DNA from: Chloroflexota bacterium
Lineage (GTDB): Bacteria > Chloroflexota > Anaerolineae > Anaerolineales > Villigracilaceae
Direction of reading: 5' to 3'
Assembly: GCA_024224815.1 (NCBI GenBank)
Contig: JAAENC010000680.1
Span: 1 to 64,000 of the forward strand
DNA length: 64,000 bases
The translations under genes were made by a program, and so were the position numbers. This document shows positions 63,523 to 64,000 of this stretch, one piece after another. Each line of letters opens with the position of its first letter. The first letter of the stretch is position 1. Below the pieces are notes generated by a model that was not told the DNA's origin, searched no databases, and worked only from the letters and a program-made list of their open reading frames with translations.

Positions 63523-64000
63523 CTACTCCAACAGCTTTTTTGACGGGGTTAATTTTTCCATGTCCAGTGGATAAACACCGTAATCCCGGATGCTTGCCAG
63601 CATCTTGATATAAAGTTCTGGCTTCACGCCAGAGTGCACTGAATTACTGGTTGAGCAAACATATCCACCGCCTATTCCCGCTTCTCGGATACATGTCTTT
63701 ACAGCTTCTTCAACTTCAGTTTCCGTACCAGATGTGAGGAGTGCTGCGCAATCCACATTGCCTTTGATAGCTACTTTATCACCCCACTCGGCTTTAACTT
63801 TTGACAATTCCATACCAGCAATTGGATCAATCGGATCAATCCCGTCAATACCTGCATCCACCATAAGTGGCAAAATGGCTTTGATATTGCCGTCCGTGTG
63901 TTTCCAATAATACATGCCATTATCGTGAATGGCATCTACCCACTGTTTGAAATGCGGCAGAAAAATAGATTTGTACATTTTTGGGGAAATCAATGAGCGT
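63523..64000 (-). CDS. UroD-family methyltransferase, type B, C-terminal part (cut by window edge)
   Basis: The frame is open to the window edge and equals roughly the last 160 residues of the type B protein at 10035-11093: SLISPKMYKSIFLPHF, YWKHTDGN, KGNVDCAALL and GGYVCSTSNSVHSGVKP. The His-x-Asp and Cys positions are kept. It is the first visible gene of the third cassette. Confidence 0.82.
   Translation of the reverse strand, partial: RSLISPKMYKSIFLPHFKQWVDAIHDNGMYYWKHTDGNIKAILPLMVDAGIDGIDPIDPIAGMELSKVKAEWGDKVAIKGNVDCAALLTSGTETEVEEAVKTCIREAGIGGGYVCSTSNSVHSGVKPELYIKMLASIRDYGVYPLDMEKLTPSKKLLE

Overview
The window most resembles an anaerobic member of the Chloroflexota, probably Anaerolineae. 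The evidence is two solute-binding lipoproteins with a LAAC lipobox followed by long Glu/Ala/Pro linkers, moderate GC, and C1 genes of the acetogen/methylotroph type (MetV-MetF, corrinoid proteins, RACo). This placement is an inference from style; no rRNA or marker gene is present.

Layout. (1) 1-1217: the edge of an IS3-family element interrupting the 3' end of a toxin-like gene. (2) 1330-18640, island A: a minus-strand operon running from a sugar-binding lipoprotein and two CUT1 permeases through a corrinoid protein, a mutarotase-like protein, two UroD-family methyltransferases, an FGGY kinase, a HAD phosphatase, a pterin-dependent methyltransferase, DUF1638, RACo, MetV and MetF. A folD remnant follows, and a chimeric DeoR regulator is divergent. 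(3) 18599-39961, island B: a PAS histidine kinase, FIST protein, flippase, partner-switching regulators (two STAS, RsbW-like, RsbU-like), a mannose/glycan export set and an OmpR-type regulator. (4) 39920 to the end, island C: a membrane di-iron hydroxylase, a second corrinoid/C1 operon that also carries galK and galT under a LacI regulator, a divergent oligopeptide/oligosaccharide-type ABC transporter, and a third, partial cassette (HAD, UroD, FGGY kinase, UroD).

The three islands are separated by direct repeats. Each repeat holds the 3' half of a tRNA-His gene (from the anticodon loop to the discriminator base) and a conserved arm with GTCTAY motifs. Two of them also have a tRNA-type terminator and a decayed tyrosine-recombinase C-terminus on the left. 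They look like successive integrations at tRNA-His.

Proposed joint function (inference). O-methylated sugars are imported. UroD-family methyltransferases move the methyl group to a corrinoid protein kept active by RACo. The pterin methyltransferase passes it to tetrahydrofolate, and MetV/MetF oxidise it. The freed sugar goes through mutarotase and kinase, and in cluster 2 through galactokinase and GalT. This would be an oxygen-independent route for sugar demethylation, with a methylated galactose as the best guess for cluster 2.
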